52,096 nt of DNA, taken from an uncultured Parabacteroides sp. GTDB lineage: Bacteria; Bacteroidota; Bacteroidia; Bacteroidales; Tannerellaceae. The DNA lies in NCBI GenBank assembly GCA_910577325.1, contig CAJTMR010000017.1:1-52096 (forward strand), written 5' to 3'. The position numbers and the translations under genes are program-made. Below, one piece after another: positions 9,074 to 19,069 of this stretch. The first letter of the stretch is position 1, and each line of letters begins with the position of its first letter. The notes below the pieces were generated by a model, which worked only from the letters and a program-made list of their open reading frames with translations, did no database searches and was not told where the DNA came from.

Positions 9074-9158
9074 AATCAGAGAGTTTTCAAAAATGCTTGT
9101 CATAGGGGTCCAAGCCAAAGACTTGCATTTATTATTCATCAAAAACAGATACAAAGTT

Positions 9159-12100
9159 ATGAAAAAAAACAGTGACAGGGATTATTGTATCCCATTATTT
9201 AGAAAAACAAAACGTATCATGAAGATCACAACCTTATTTTCGTTGGGAGTCGCATGTTGTATTTCAGCTTCTACATACGCGCAGAGCTACAAGGTGTCGA
9301 TCAACAAACAGAACAGCAGTATTATCGAAATCCTCAGGGAGATTGAGAAAAGCAGTGAGTTTACATTCTTTTTCAACGATAATCGTGTGAATGTCAATAA
9401 AACTGCGAGTGTCAATGCTAAAAATGCAACATTGGAAGATGTACTGGATCAGGTGTTGAGGAATACCGGATATAAGTATCAGATTATTGATCGCCAGGTA
9501 TTGATCAAGGCTTCGGACAATCTTTTATTGGCCAGTGTCCACCAGAATCAGAAAAACGTTACGGGAGTAATCCTTGATGAATCCGGCCTGCCGGTCATTG
9601 GTGCCAATGTGGTAGAGAAGGGGACGACCAACGGCACGATAACGGATGCGCAAGGGAGGTTCTCCCTTAATGTTGCATCTGATGCAACATTAATCGTTTC
9701 CTATATCGGATATATTCAGAATGAAGTATCTGTTAAAAATAAGACATCCGTGTCTATAACAATGAAGGAGGATGCGGAATTGTTGGATGAAGTAGTAGTA
9801 ATTGGTTATGGATCGGCTCGTAAGGGGGATTTGACCGGTCCGATATCCAGTGTAAAAGGAGCTTCTTTGACAGAACGCTCTACTCAAATGTTGTCTACGG
9901 CTATGCAGGGACAGATTTCGGGTGTGGAGGTTACACGTTCTTCCGGTGGTCCCGGTAGTTCGGCAACAATACGTGTCCGTGGTGTCACAACACTTTCTAA
10001 TAATGATCCGCTTGTTATTATTGACGGTGTACCCGGTTCGTTGAATGATGTCGTGGCTTCGGATGTGGAAACCATGAGCGTATTGAAAGATGCCGCATCG
10101 GCTTCTATTTATGGCTCTCGGGCCGCGGCCGGTGTCATTTTGATCACGACTAAGAGGGCCAAAGAGAATAAATTCAATTTAGATTACAATTATGAATATT
10201 CTATTGACAAACCGACTACACGGCCGACCAATGGAAATGTGATCGATTGGATGAATGTTCAAAATGAGATTAAGTGGAACGATGGTGCTTCTAATCCTTA
10301 TTCACAATATTCGCAGGAAACTATTAATTCCTGGATGGTTAATAATGCAACAGATCCTTATCATTATCCGAATACGGATTGGGTCGATTTATTGTTGAAG
10401 AATACGACTTCTCATCAACAACATAACTTTAACGTTTCTGGCGGTACGGATAAGTTGCAGTCCAAATTCTCGTTCAATTATCAGACGGCAGACGGATATT
10501 ATGCGAATAAATCGTATGAACGGTATGCTGGCCGTGTCAACAACGATTATAAAATCAATTCTTGGATTCGGGCCAATATTGATGTTGATTTTTCTGCATC
10601 GAAGAGTGTATCTCCTGCGACTGTCAATCCTATTTATTGGGCTTATTTGACTGCTCCATATTACAATCCTCGTTGGGAAGACGGGCGCTATGCAGATGTG
10701 AAATCCGGAGCCAATCCGTTGGCTATGCTCAATGAAGGGGGAACAGACGGAAAGAATTATTATAAGTTCGGGGGAAAGGCCCAATTGGATTTGACTCCGC
10801 TTAAGGGATTAACGCTTACGGCTGTTTTTGCTCCTCGATATACGTTTGAAACAGGAAAAAAATTTACAAAAGCAGTGAATGTATATTATGAGGATGGAAG
10901 CTCCATTGCTGCACAAAGCAATAAAACGACATCTCTTAATGAAACACGGAATATGACACAAAGCCGTACTTACCAGTTTTATGCCAATTATCAGAACAAA
11001 TGGACTGATCATTCCTTGAATGCGATGGTAGGTTATGAGGGTTATAAGCATAAATGGGAAAATTTGGGTGCATCAAGAAATAATTATGAATTAGATACTT
11101 ATCCCTACTTGAATCTTGGTCCGGAAGATTATCAGTATAATTCGGGCAGTGCAGGCCACAATGCTTATCAATCGGTTTTCGGACGTGCTATGTATTCATA
11201 TAAGGATAGGTATATGTTGCAGGCGAATGTCCGTGCAGATGCTTCTTCTCGTTTTGCTTCCGATTATCGTTGGGGGGTATTCCCTTCCGTATCGGCTGGT
11301 TGGGTTGTTTCAAGTGAACCTTGGTTCCTTGAAGATAAGCAGATTGATTATTTGAAAGTGCGTGCTTCTATCGGATCATTAGGAAATGAACGCATTAGTG
11401 ATGCGGAATTTCCGTATCAAGCAGCTATCAATTTCGGAAACAGTTATATGTATGACAAGGGTTCCCACTCGGTGACCGCTGTACAGAATGCGGCGCAATA
11501 TAATTATGCATTTAATGATATTACGTGGGAAACAACGACGACTTATGATATTGGTGTCGATATTACTTTGTTGAATAATCGTTTGAGTTTGACAGGGGAC
11601 TACTATTATAAGAAAACATCCGACATGCTTTTGACTTTAGGTTTTCCCTCTTATGCCGGTTTTTCCGCTCCGAAACAAAATGCAGGCGATATGTATACGC
11701 ACGGTTGGGAGTTTGAAGCAAGTTGGCGTGACCGGATTGGTGAGGTTTCTTACGGCGTATCCTTCAACCTATCTGATTATCGTTCGAAAATGGGGTATTT
11801 GGGAGACAGGAGGACGATAGATGGTAATAAGATTTATGAAGAAGATTCTTATTATTATGAGTGGTTTATGTATAAGACCGATGGGTTGTTTGTTACTGAT
11901 GCAGACTTGTATGATTCGGAAGGAAACAAGTATCCGACACTCACTGCTAACGATAAGGCAGGTAATATCAAATATGTCGATGTGAATGGGGATGGGGTTA
12001 TTAATGCGGATGATAAAGTTCGTTTAGGTAATTCCTTGCCGGAGTTTCAGTTTGGTGGTAATCTTTTCTTAGGTTGGAAAGATTGGGATTTCTCTCTCTC

Positions 12101-12524
12101 TTTCCAAGGCGTTGGTCATCAGAATGTTCTCTTCAATTCTGCTTGGATACAACCGTTGAAAGAACAATGGGGAGCTGTGCCTTCTCTTGTATTGGGAAAT
12201 TATTGGAGTCAGCATAATACGGAAGATCAAAACCGGAATGTCAAATATCCTCGTCTTACATATACCAATACTACCAATATTTATACTGGATCTGATTTTT
12301 GGTTGTTTAACGGAGCTTATTTCCGTGTCAAGAACATTACCTTGGGGTATTCGTTGCCGCAGAAACTTATGGATAAGTGTTTCGTCGGAGGGCTTCGGAT
12401 ATATGCGACAATAAATGATCTGCCAGCCATCAGCCACTATCCTAAGGGATGGGATCCGGAAATAGGCGCAAGTTCCGACTTTATATCCACGTCTTTTACA
12501 TTTGGCGCGAATGTTAAATTTTAA
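9159..12524 (+). CDS. susC: SusC/RagA-family TonB-linked outer-membrane transporter with STN domain
   Basis: 1121 aa from ATG 9159. The frame is open from 9048, but the extra 37 residues look like leader sequence. A long N-terminal signal region (about 1-40) ends near STYAQ. Next are an STN domain (about 42-120, SSIIEILREIEKSSEFTFFF), a CarboxypepD_reg domain (about 125-210, VTGVILDESGLPVIGANV) and a TonB plug (about 215-330, MSVLKDAASASIYGSRAAAGVILITTK in two parts), then a 22-strand-type barrel ending TSFTFGANVKF. The STN domain identifies it as a signal-transducing SusC that reports ligand binding to FecR. It forms the import complex with the SusD encoded 12 nt downstream. Gene symbol by family only; the substrate is unknown. 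Confidence 0.93.
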   Translation: MKKNSDRDYCIPLFRKTKRIMKITTLFSLGVACCISASTYAQSYKVSINKQNSSIIEILREIEKSSEFTFFFNDNRVNVNKTASVNAKNATLEDVLDQVLRNTGYKYQIIDRQVLIKASDNLLLASVHQNQKNVTGVILDESGLPVIGANVVEKGTTNGTITDAQGRFSLNVASDATLIVSYIGYIQNEVSVKNKTSVSITMKEDAELLDEVVVIGYGSARKGDLTGPISSVKGASLTERSTQMLSTAMQGQISGVEVTRSSGGPGSSATIRVRGVTTLSNNDPLVIIDGVPGSLNDVVASDVETMSVLKDAASASIYGSRAAAGVILITTKRAKENKFNLDYNYEYSIDKPTTRPTNGNVIDWMNVQNEIKWNDGASNPYSQYSQETINSWMVNNATDPYHYPNTDWVDLLLKNTTSHQQHNFNVSGGTDKLQSKFSFNYQTADGYYANKSYERYAGRVNNDYKINSWIRANIDVDFSASKSVSPATVNPIYWAYLTAPYYNPRWEDGRYADVKSGANPLAMLNEGGTDGKNYYKFGGKAQLDLTPLKGLTLTAVFAPRYTFETGKKFTKAVNVYYEDGSSIAAQSNKTTSLNETRNMTQSRTYQFYANYQNKWTDHSLNAMVGYEGYKHKWENLGASRNNYELDTYPYLNLGPEDYQYNSGSAGHNAYQSVFGRAMYSYKDRYMLQANVRADASSRFASDYRWGVFPSVSAGWVVSSEPWFLEDKQIDYLKVRASIGSLGNERISDAEFPYQAAINFGNSYMYDKGSHSVTAVQNAAQYNYAFNDITWETTTTYDIGVDITLLNNRLSLTGDYYYKKTSDMLLTLGFPSYAGFSAPKQNAGDMYTHGWEFEASWRDRIGEVSYGVSFNLSDYRSKMGYLGDRRTIDGNKIYEEDSYYYEWFMYKTDGLFVTDADLYDSEGNKYPTLTANDKAGNIKYVDVNGDGVINADDKVRLGNSLPEFQFGGNLFLGWKDWDFSLSFQGVGHQNVLFNSAWIQPLKEQWGAVPSLVLGNYWSQHNTEDQNRNVKYPRLTYTNTTNIYTGSDFWLFNGAYFRVKNITLGYSLPQKLMDKCFVGGLRIYATINDLPAISHYPKGWDPEIGASSDFISTSFTFGANVKF

Positions 12525-12536
12525 ATTTGTAGTGAT

Positions 12537-14330
12537 ATGAAACAGATAAAATTTTCTATATGTACCGCATCTCTATTCATGCTGATGTCGTGTATCGATC
12601 TTAATTTAAATCCTCTTTCTGAAGGATCAAGCGAGAATTGGTATTCTTCTCAGGCAGAAATAGAAATGTCTTTGAATGATTTCTATCGTACGGATTTTTT
12701 CCCGATTGACGATATGAAATGGGGAGATGATGTAACTGCTCGAAATGAAACTTCATCTGTGAATAATGGGACATTAACTTCAGAAGACGGAACGATTGCC
12801 AAACGTTGGGAGAACTATTATAAAGGTATCGCGCGCGCTTTACGCATAATCAATAATATGGATCGGGCACGTGCCATGGGGGTGTCGGAAAAGGATATTG
12901 CCCAATATGAAGGCGAGGCTTATTTCTATCTGGGATATGCTTATGGCATGTTGGCTTTTCATTGGGGGGATGCGATCTTGGATAAGGTGGGCATGAGTTT
13001 GGATGAAGCTTATACCGCTTCCCGATCTCCGAAAACAGATGTATTGGCTTACAGTTACGAATGTTTGGACAAGGCAGCGGAACGTTTACCGAATAGTTAT
13101 CCAGGCATTCAGCGTGCCACGAAAGGGGCGGCTTATGCTTTTAAGGCAAGGATTGCTATTTATAATGAGGACTATGCAACCGCTGCTACTGCTTCCAAGA
13201 ATTGTATGGATTTGAATGTGTACAAATTGCATGGTAACTATCAGGATTTGTTTACGGCTTCCTGGTCTGACGAATGGATTTTCTTCTTCCGTGGAGATGT
13301 GACGTTGAAAAAATATTATTGGGCTGCGGGTGATGTGTTGAATAGCATATCTCGCCTTTCAGGAGGATGGGGTGGACAAAAAGCTCCATCTTATGAATTG
13401 GTTTGTGCTTATCCTTGTATTGATGGTAAACCGATCGATGAATCTCCGCTTTACAATCCGAAAGATTTTTTTGAGAACCGGGATCCGCGTATGGCTATGA
13501 CGATTGTCCCGTTTGCAACAGCATATAACAAGAGTGTATTGGATGGAACGTATGATCCGAACGATTATAAGTGGTTAGGGTATGAATATTCTCCATCTCC
13601 TATTAAAACAACCGTTCAGAGGATTTCTGACGGTGCACAAGTGGGAAATAATGATTCTAAAGCAAGAGCGGAACATGCTTCCTATACGGGTCTGTTATTT
13701 AAGAAATATGTCGATGATTCATTTTTGGAAAATGGTAAAGCAGGTGCACCGACTACTTATCCCATGCTGCGATACGGCGATGTCTTATTGATGTATGCCG
13801 AAGCGATGAATGAGATGAACCAGTGTAACCAGGAAGTGCTGGATGCTACGATTAATAAATTGCGTGAAAGGGCTTATAACGGGACTGGTCTTGAGTATCC
13901 GCGAGTGATGGAAGGATCACAGCGGCAGTTACGTACGGTTATCCGTACCGAACGTTTCATTGAAATGGCTTGGGAAGGTCACCGTTATAGCGATTTGATC
14001 CGTTGGAAGATCGCCGGTAAAGTATTGAATCGCCCGATTTATTTCTTGAATCGTGCATGGTCCGGTAATACCTCTTGGAATGGTGATGAAAGTGCTGTTT
14101 CGGCTGAATACAAACAGTTGATTCAGAATTGGAAGGAGGGTAACTATCCGATAGGTGGTGTTCCGCAGATTGATGAAGACGGTATTGCCGATTTGAGCGA
14201 AATGGCGAAAAAGGGATACATTACTGTGGCAACCGAACGTGTATTCGATGAAAGTCGTGACTATTTGTGGCCAGTACCTGCTGCGGACAGGCTTATCAAT
14301 GAAAATCTGTCGCAAAATCCGAAATGGTAA
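12537..14330 (+). CDS. susD: SusD/RagB-family surface glycan-binding lipoprotein
   Basis: 597 aa. A lipoprotein signal with lipobox LMSC (Cys about residue 19) is followed by IDLNLNPLSEGSSENW, the usual SusD N-terminal start. A helical TPR-like core follows (AQYEGEAYFYLGYAYGMLAFHWGD, split) and the C-terminal RagB/SusD signature EMAWEGHRYSDLIRW, ending at YLWPVPAADRLINENLSQNPKW in two parts. SusD caps the SusC pore on the cell surface and captures oligosaccharide. Twelve nt after susC, clearly the same operon. Symbol by family only. Confidence 0.93.
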   Translation: MKQIKFSICTASLFMLMSCIDLNLNPLSEGSSENWYSSQAEIEMSLNDFYRTDFFPIDDMKWGDDVTARNETSSVNNGTLTSEDGTIAKRWENYYKGIARALRIINNMDRARAMGVSEKDIAQYEGEAYFYLGYAYGMLAFHWGDAILDKVGMSLDEAYTASRSPKTDVLAYSYECLDKAAERLPNSYPGIQRATKGAAYAFKARIAIYNEDYATAATASKNCMDLNVYKLHGNYQDLFTASWSDEWIFFFRGDVTLKKYYWAAGDVLNSISRLSGGWGGQKAPSYELVCAYPCIDGKPIDESPLYNPKDFFENRDPRMAMTIVPFATAYNKSVLDGTYDPNDYKWLGYEYSPSPIKTTVQRISDGAQVGNNDSKARAEHASYTGLLFKKYVDDSFLENGKAGAPTTYPMLRYGDVLLMYAEAMNEMNQCNQEVLDATINKLRERAYNGTGLEYPRVMEGSQRQLRTVIRTERFIEMAWEGHRYSDLIRWKIAGKVLNRPIYFLNRAWSGNTSWNGDESAVSAEYKQLIQNWKEGNYPIGGVPQIDEDGIADLSEMAKKGYITVATERVFDESRDYLWPVPAADRLINENLSQNPKW

Positions 14331-14353
14331 TAGGATATGAGGAGCCCTTTTTA

Positions 14354-14419
14354 GAGCCTGTTTAAATTTTGTTCAAAAAGAACTCTCAAAAGAATGTTGA
14401 ACAAAATTTAAACAGGTTC
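14354..14419. mobile_element. 66-bp MITE-like element with 23-bp inverted repeats and TTA target duplication
   Basis: The left arm 14354-14376 begins GAGCCTGTTTAAATTTTG. The right arm 14397-14419 is its reverse complement with one mismatch (GAACCTG against GAGCCTG). The element is flanked by TTA on both sides (14351-14353 and 14420-14422), as expected for a 3-bp target duplication. Perfect termini plus flanking duplication and no coding capacity fit a non-autonomous IS-derived element, perhaps of the IS5/IS1031 kind, which duplicate TNA. It lies between susD and the next gene. When transcribed it forms a strong hairpin that could affect relative expression. Confidence 0.6.
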
Positions 14420-14449
14420 TTAGATATTTTACCTAAAATAGTAGATAAT

Positions 14450-16930
14450 ATGAAACTGAATAGTACGATAGGATTACTGGCCCTATTTTCCGTATTAGGT
14501 TGTACGGCTCAGAAAGATGTAAAAAAAATACCGGAATCGATTTCCGGTATTTATCCCCGTTTGGCTTATTATAATAATGAAGGCGAATGTGGAACGGGGG
14601 CGGTCGTGCCTTGGGCGGATCGTTTATGGGTGATTACTTATGGACCTCATCTGCCGAATGGCTCTTCCGATAAATTGTATGAAGTGACGTCTGATTATCG
14701 GCAGACCGTACATGCGGAGAGTATTGGGGGTACACCTGCAAACAGAATGATTCATAAAGAAAGCAATCAACTTTTTATAGGCCCTTATGCGATTGATAAA
14801 ACAGGAAAAGTTCGTGTTATTCCATATACTGTAATGTACGGCCGGCATACCGGAAATGCCCGTCATTTGACAGATCCGTCAAATAAGATTTATTACGGGA
14901 CAATGGAAGAGGGATTTTATGAAGTAGATGTGAATACATTGGAAGTAAAAGAGTTGTATCAGGATGGCAATAAAAAACAACAGAAAAAAAATGATACGGA
15001 TGCCGGACCGATAAATGCTTTGTTACCGGGAGTACATGGCAAAGGGTTATATTCCGGGCAAGGCTGTATGTATTTTACCAACAATGGAGAAGGGACACAA
15101 GAAGCATTGAAGAAGTTTGATGTGGAGGCTGGTGTCTTGGCAGAGTGGGACGGAAAAGAGTGGAAAGTGGTTCGTCGCAATCAATTTGTCGAAGTGACGG
15201 GGCCGGGTGGCATTTCTGGAAATGCGAATCCGGAAACAGATCCGGTTTGGGCAACCGGTTGGGATTATAAATCGGTTATTTTAGGTGTACGCGGTGCTCA
15301 AAAAGGATGGGCTTTCTATCGTCTGCCCAAAGCCAGCCATAGTTATGACGGTGCGCATGGATGGAATACGGAATGGCCGCGCATTCGGAATGTCGGGACA
15401 GAGTCCCAACCGGACTATTTGATGACGATGCACGGAATGTTCTGGCATTTTCCCGAAATGTTTACTGCCGATAATTCGGCCGGTATTCGTCCGCGTTCTG
15501 CTTATTTGAAGGTGATAGGTGATTTTGCCCGTTGGAACGACCAGTTGGTTTTCGGTTGTGATGATTCGGCCCAGAAAGAATTTTTGAATAAGCGTAAAGC
15601 AAAAGGGAATATCGAAGGTCCCGGTCAGTCAAACTCAAACCTGTGGTTTACTTCTTTGACAAGACCGGACGAATTGGGACCGGCAACAGCCGAAGGAGCG
15701 GTTTGGGTAAAGGAGAGCGTAAAGGCGAATGATGTATCGGAACCGTTCCTTTTCAGTGGTTGGACAAACCGTTGCGGCTGGGTGAAAAATGAAGGTAATC
15801 AACCTGTGACTTTTACGTTTGAAATAGATGAGTCTGGTAATAATGAATGGAAGATTTTGAAAAACGTAATTGTTAATGCCGGTAAGGCTGCAATTGTTCC
15901 TTTTGGCTCTACGGAAAAAGGAGAGTGGATTCGTGTAAAAGCAGATAAGAATACGGTGGCTACCGTAAGTTTCAATTATTCTTCTTCTGATAATCGTACA
16001 GCCTCTTCTGCCCCGATTTATCAAGGACTGACTGCCGTTGATCAAAATACGACGACCGGAGGCTTGTTGTATGGGTTAGGCGATAACCGCCGTGCTTTAG
16101 GTCTGTTGGCAAATGTCACGGAAAATGAAAAAATTTCGGAAACAGGTTATTATGAAATGGGTGATGAATTGAGCTTGATTCGAAAAGATGATATAAAAAC
16201 TTCCGATTTTATCCGTAATAAATTTGCGATACCGCAACAAGTTGTTTCAATAGAAGAAGGTTCCGTTCTGGTCATCGACGATTTGAACCGTCGTTGGCGT
16301 CTTCCTTTGGGAGACGATGCTTATAAAAATCTGACCGATCAAGGTGTTCTTCGTGTTTGTCGTGAAGTGGCAACGGAGCGTGACTTGTTTTCTTGTATGG
16401 GAACGTTTTATGAACTTCCGGCTGAGAATGCGGATGGATATGCTAAGATTCGTCCGGTTTCGTCACATAATTTCCGTATAAATGATTATGCCTCTTATCG
16501 TGGTATGCTTGTATTGACAGGTGTGACACTTGAAGAGGGGAAAGAGAATCCGCATATTATTGTTTCGGACGATGGAAAGGCGGCTGTTTGGGTAGGTGTT
16601 ATTGATGACTTGTGGACATTGGGTAAACCGGTGGGGCATGGCGGTCCGTGGAAGAATACAGATGTAAAAGCGGGTGTCGCTTCTGACCCGTACCTGATTG
16701 GATTCTATGACAAGAAAGAACTTTCATTGTCGCATCAGTCTGATAAGAAGGTTGTCATTACGGTTGAAGTTGATCCTACCGGCAATGGCGATTGGATGGA
16801 ATATGCGTCTTATACGGTAAAACCGGAAGAAAAGTTTGTTCAGCAACTCCCTGAAGCATTTCAGGCAAGGTGGATTCGTTTTGTGTCGGATACGGATACA
16901 AAAGCAACTGCTTGGTTGGATTATAAATAA
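14450..16930 (+). CDS. Large surface lipoprotein of unknown function in the SusCD locus
   Basis: 826 aa from ATG 14450. The frame is open from 14369, but those extra 27 codons lie largely within the MITE. The lipobox is VLGC (Cys about residue 18). The N-terminal half has repeated beta-rich phrases with Tyr/Trp-Gly turns (WADRLWVITYGPHLPNGSS, IHKESNQLFIGPYAI, SNKIYYGTMEEGFYEVDV) that look like a beta-propeller. The C-terminal half has two similar beta-sandwich-like stretches around EIDESGNNEWKIL and EVDPTGNGDWMEY, each in a context of FLFSGW or YLIGFYD. I do not recognise a named family. Its place after susCD and before an oxidoreductase suggests a role in binding or processing the imported substrate. 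Confidence 0.8.
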   Translation: MKLNSTIGLLALFSVLGCTAQKDVKKIPESISGIYPRLAYYNNEGECGTGAVVPWADRLWVITYGPHLPNGSSDKLYEVTSDYRQTVHAESIGGTPANRMIHKESNQLFIGPYAIDKTGKVRVIPYTVMYGRHTGNARHLTDPSNKIYYGTMEEGFYEVDVNTLEVKELYQDGNKKQQKKNDTDAGPINALLPGVHGKGLYSGQGCMYFTNNGEGTQEALKKFDVEAGVLAEWDGKEWKVVRRNQFVEVTGPGGISGNANPETDPVWATGWDYKSVILGVRGAQKGWAFYRLPKASHSYDGAHGWNTEWPRIRNVGTESQPDYLMTMHGMFWHFPEMFTADNSAGIRPRSAYLKVIGDFARWNDQLVFGCDDSAQKEFLNKRKAKGNIEGPGQSNSNLWFTSLTRPDELGPATAEGAVWVKESVKANDVSEPFLFSGWTNRCGWVKNEGNQPVTFTFEIDESGNNEWKILKNVIVNAGKAAIVPFGSTEKGEWIRVKADKNTVATVSFNYSSSDNRTASSAPIYQGLTAVDQNTTTGGLLYGLGDNRRALGLLANVTENEKISETGYYEMGDELSLIRKDDIKTSDFIRNKFAIPQQVVSIEEGSVLVIDDLNRRWRLPLGDDAYKNLTDQGVLRVCREVATERDLFSCMGTFYELPAENADGYAKIRPVSSHNFRINDYASYRGMLVLTGVTLEEGKENPHIIVSDDGKAAVWVGVIDDLWTLGKPVGHGGPWKNTDVKAGVASDPYLIGFYDKKELSLSHQSDKKVVITVEVDPTGNGDWMEYASYTVKPEEKFVQQLPEAFQARWIRFVSDTDTKATAWLDYK

Positions 16931-17034
16931 AAATTGTAAAGCAACTGCATGGTTTATTTGTAATTAGTCCTATTTTTGTAAAGTAGTAGATGTAGGGAGT
17001 GTTGTGTTCTCCTTTGTTTTTGTTAATTTAAAAT

Positions 17035-18909
17035 ATGAATATCATGAAGACTCGTGTAATTTTATCATTATTGTTTTTGTTGAGTTTGGGAACAGTCCGA
17101 GCGGCAGACCTTTTTGTCGAAGCCGAAAGTTTCAGTAACAAAGGTGGGTGGAAGGTTGACCAGCAGTTTATGGATTTGATGGGATCTCCTTACCTTTTGG
17201 CGCACGGGATGGGTGTACCTGTCGATGACGCTTCGACCGAAGTGACGTTTCCTGAAAAAGGGGAATATTATGTATATGTCCGTACCTATAACTGGACTTC
17301 TCCGTGGAAAAAAGGGGAAGGTCCCGGTAAATTCAGTTTGTCTGTCGGAGGGAAGAAGATCGCTTCCCCGTTGGGAGCGGAGGGTTCTGCCTGGATGTGG
17401 CAGGTAGCCGGAAAGGTGTCTGTCAAAAATCCGAAAACCGTAATCAAACTACATGATTTGACGGGATTTGACGGTCGTTGCGATGCGATTTACTTTACCA
17501 CGGAAGCTGGCAAGCTGCCTCCGTCGGATATCAAGGAGCTGGAAGCATTCCGTCGTGAAGCATTGGGGTTGCCGGATGAAGCACCGGTTGCCGGCAAATA
17601 TGATCTTGTAGTAGTGGGAGCCGGTATCGCAGGGATGAGTGCGGCAGTGTCGGCCGCCCGTCTGGGTTGCAAGGTGGCTTTGATCAATGACCGTCCTGTG
17701 GTAGGTGGTAATAACAGTTCGGAGATACGTGTCCATTTGGGAGGCCGTATCGAAGAAGGTACTTATAAGGAACTTGGCGGTCTGCAGAAAGAATTTGGTC
17801 CGGAAAAGGGTGGGAATGCACAACCTGCGGAATATTATGAAGACCGGAAGAAAATGGATTGGCTGGCAGGTGAAAAGAATGTGTCTCTTTTCCTGAACTA
17901 TCGTGCAATAGGAGTGACAAAGGAAGGCGATAAGATCACATCGGTAGTAGTCAAACACATCGAAAGCGGTGAAGAACTGAAATTCGAGGCTCCTCTGTTT
18001 TCCGATTGTACGGGAGACGGGACGATCGGTTACCTGGCGGGAGCCGACTACCGTATGGGGCGTGAAGGTCGTGACGAGTATGGTGAGAGCATCGCTCCGG
18101 AGAAAGCAGACAAGTTGACAATGGGTTCTTCCGTTCAGTGGTATTCTGTGGATAACAAGAAACCGAGCTCTTTCCCGGAGTTCAGCTATGGAGTGGAGTT
18201 CAACGATAAGAATTGCGAAAAGGTGATGATGGGGGAATGGACCTGGGAGACCGGTATGAACTTCGACCAGATCAAGGACTTCGAACGCATCCGTGATTAT
18301 GGAATGCTGGTTGTCTATTCAAACTGGAGTTATCTGAAAAACCGTATGAAGGAAAACGGCCAGTATAAGAATCGGAAATTAGGTTGGGTAGCTTATGTAG
18401 CCGGCAAGCGTGAATCTCGTCGTCTGATGGGTGATTATATTTTAAAGGAAGACGATATCACGAAAAGCGTATCTCATGAAGATGCCTCTTTTGCCACGAC
18501 ATGGAGTATCGATTTGCATTGGCAGGACCCGAAAAACAGTGAACATTTTCCGGGCAATGAGTTTAAAGCGGTGACGAAGCATATCCTGATCCATCCGTAT
18601 GCGGTTCCGTATCGTTGTCTGTATTCGCGTAATGTGGACAACCTGTTTATGGCGGGTCGTAATATCAGTGTGACCCACGTAGCCTTGGGGACAGTACGTG
18701 TGATGCGTACGACAGGAATGATGGGAGAGGTAGTCGGAATGGCGGCATCATTGTGTAAGAAGTACGGAGTGGAACCGCGTGGTGTTTACCGTTCTCATCT
18801 GGAAGATTTGAAGACGTTGATGAAGGAGGGTGTGAATAAGAAAGGGCTACCGAATAACCAGCGTTATAACGAAGGCGGTATGTTGAAAGACAAACCGGTT
18901 GTCCAATAA
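17035..18909 (+). CDS. Secreted FAD-dependent oxidoreductase (FAD_oxidored type)
   Basis: 624 aa, starting at ATG 17035 or at ATG 17044 three codons later; both give a signal peptide ending near TVRAADLF. Residues about 22-150 form a beta-rich carbohydrate-binding-like domain (FVEAESFSNKGGW, YYVYVRTYNW). The FAD domain begins about 190 with the Rossmann motif VVVGAGIAGMSAAVSAARLG, then the GGNNSSEIRVHLGG motif of the FAD_oxidored family. A C-terminal FAD contact reads NLFMAGRNISVTHVALGTVR. Such proteins are common in Bacteroidales polysaccharide loci, sometimes labelled xanthan lyase without proof. Substrate unknown. It is the last gene of the locus, followed by a hairpin. Confidence 0.87.
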   Translation: MNIMKTRVILSLLFLLSLGTVRAADLFVEAESFSNKGGWKVDQQFMDLMGSPYLLAHGMGVPVDDASTEVTFPEKGEYYVYVRTYNWTSPWKKGEGPGKFSLSVGGKKIASPLGAEGSAWMWQVAGKVSVKNPKTVIKLHDLTGFDGRCDAIYFTTEAGKLPPSDIKELEAFRREALGLPDEAPVAGKYDLVVVGAGIAGMSAAVSAARLGCKVALINDRPVVGGNNSSEIRVHLGGRIEEGTYKELGGLQKEFGPEKGGNAQPAEYYEDRKKMDWLAGEKNVSLFLNYRAIGVTKEGDKITSVVVKHIESGEELKFEAPLFSDCTGDGTIGYLAGADYRMGREGRDEYGESIAPEKADKLTMGSSVQWYSVDNKKPSSFPEFSYGVEFNDKNCEKVMMGEWTWETGMNFDQIKDFERIRDYGMLVVYSNWSYLKNRMKENGQYKNRKLGWVAYVAGKRESRRLMGDYILKEDDITKSVSHEDASFATTWSIDLHWQDPKNSEHFPGNEFKAVTKHILIHPYAVPYRCLYSRNVDNLFMAGRNISVTHVALGTVRVMRTTGMMGEVVGMAASLCKKYGVEPRGVYRSHLEDLKTLMKEGVNKKGLPNNQRYNEGGMLKDKPVVQ

Positions 18910-18924
18910 TATCCCAGTGTCAAA

Positions 18925-18954
18925 GAAGGACCAGGTACGCCTACTTGGTTCTTC
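18925..18954 (+). terminator. Terminator-like hairpin after the FAD oxidoreductase
   Basis: A 13-bp stem (GAAGGACCAGGTA with TACTTGGTTCTTC, including two G-U pairs) and a CGCC loop lie 16 nt after the stop codon. The following AATTAT is a poor U-tract. It is probably the end of the susCD operon. Confidence 0.5.
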
Positions 18955-19046
18955 AATTATACGATAAAAACAGAGACCGTCCGGGAACAGGTGCGAAACA
19001 TGTTAAAACAGCTTCTTTTTCCATCAAGACAGGCTTTTCTTTTGTC

Positions 19047-19066
19047 AAAAACAGCTTGCAAAGCCG
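19047..19066 (-). terminator. Terminator belonging to the tRNA-like fragment
   Basis: On the minus strand CGGCTT-TGC-AAGCTG (one G-U) is followed by TTTTT. It lies 3 nt beyond the 3' end of the tRNA-like fragment at 19070-19090, the usual arrangement for a Bacteroidales tRNA gene. Confidence 0.45.
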
Positions 19067-19069
19067 CTT

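Noticed and set aside
9048..9158. Upstream start of susC
   Set aside because: The extra 37 residues cover a stem-loop and lack signal-peptide character; ATG 9159 gives the usual long SusC signal region.
14369..14449. Upstream start of the lipoprotein gene
   Set aside because: Those 27 codons largely overlap the MITE and would place the lipobox far from the N-terminus; ATG 14450 gives a normal lipoprotein signal.
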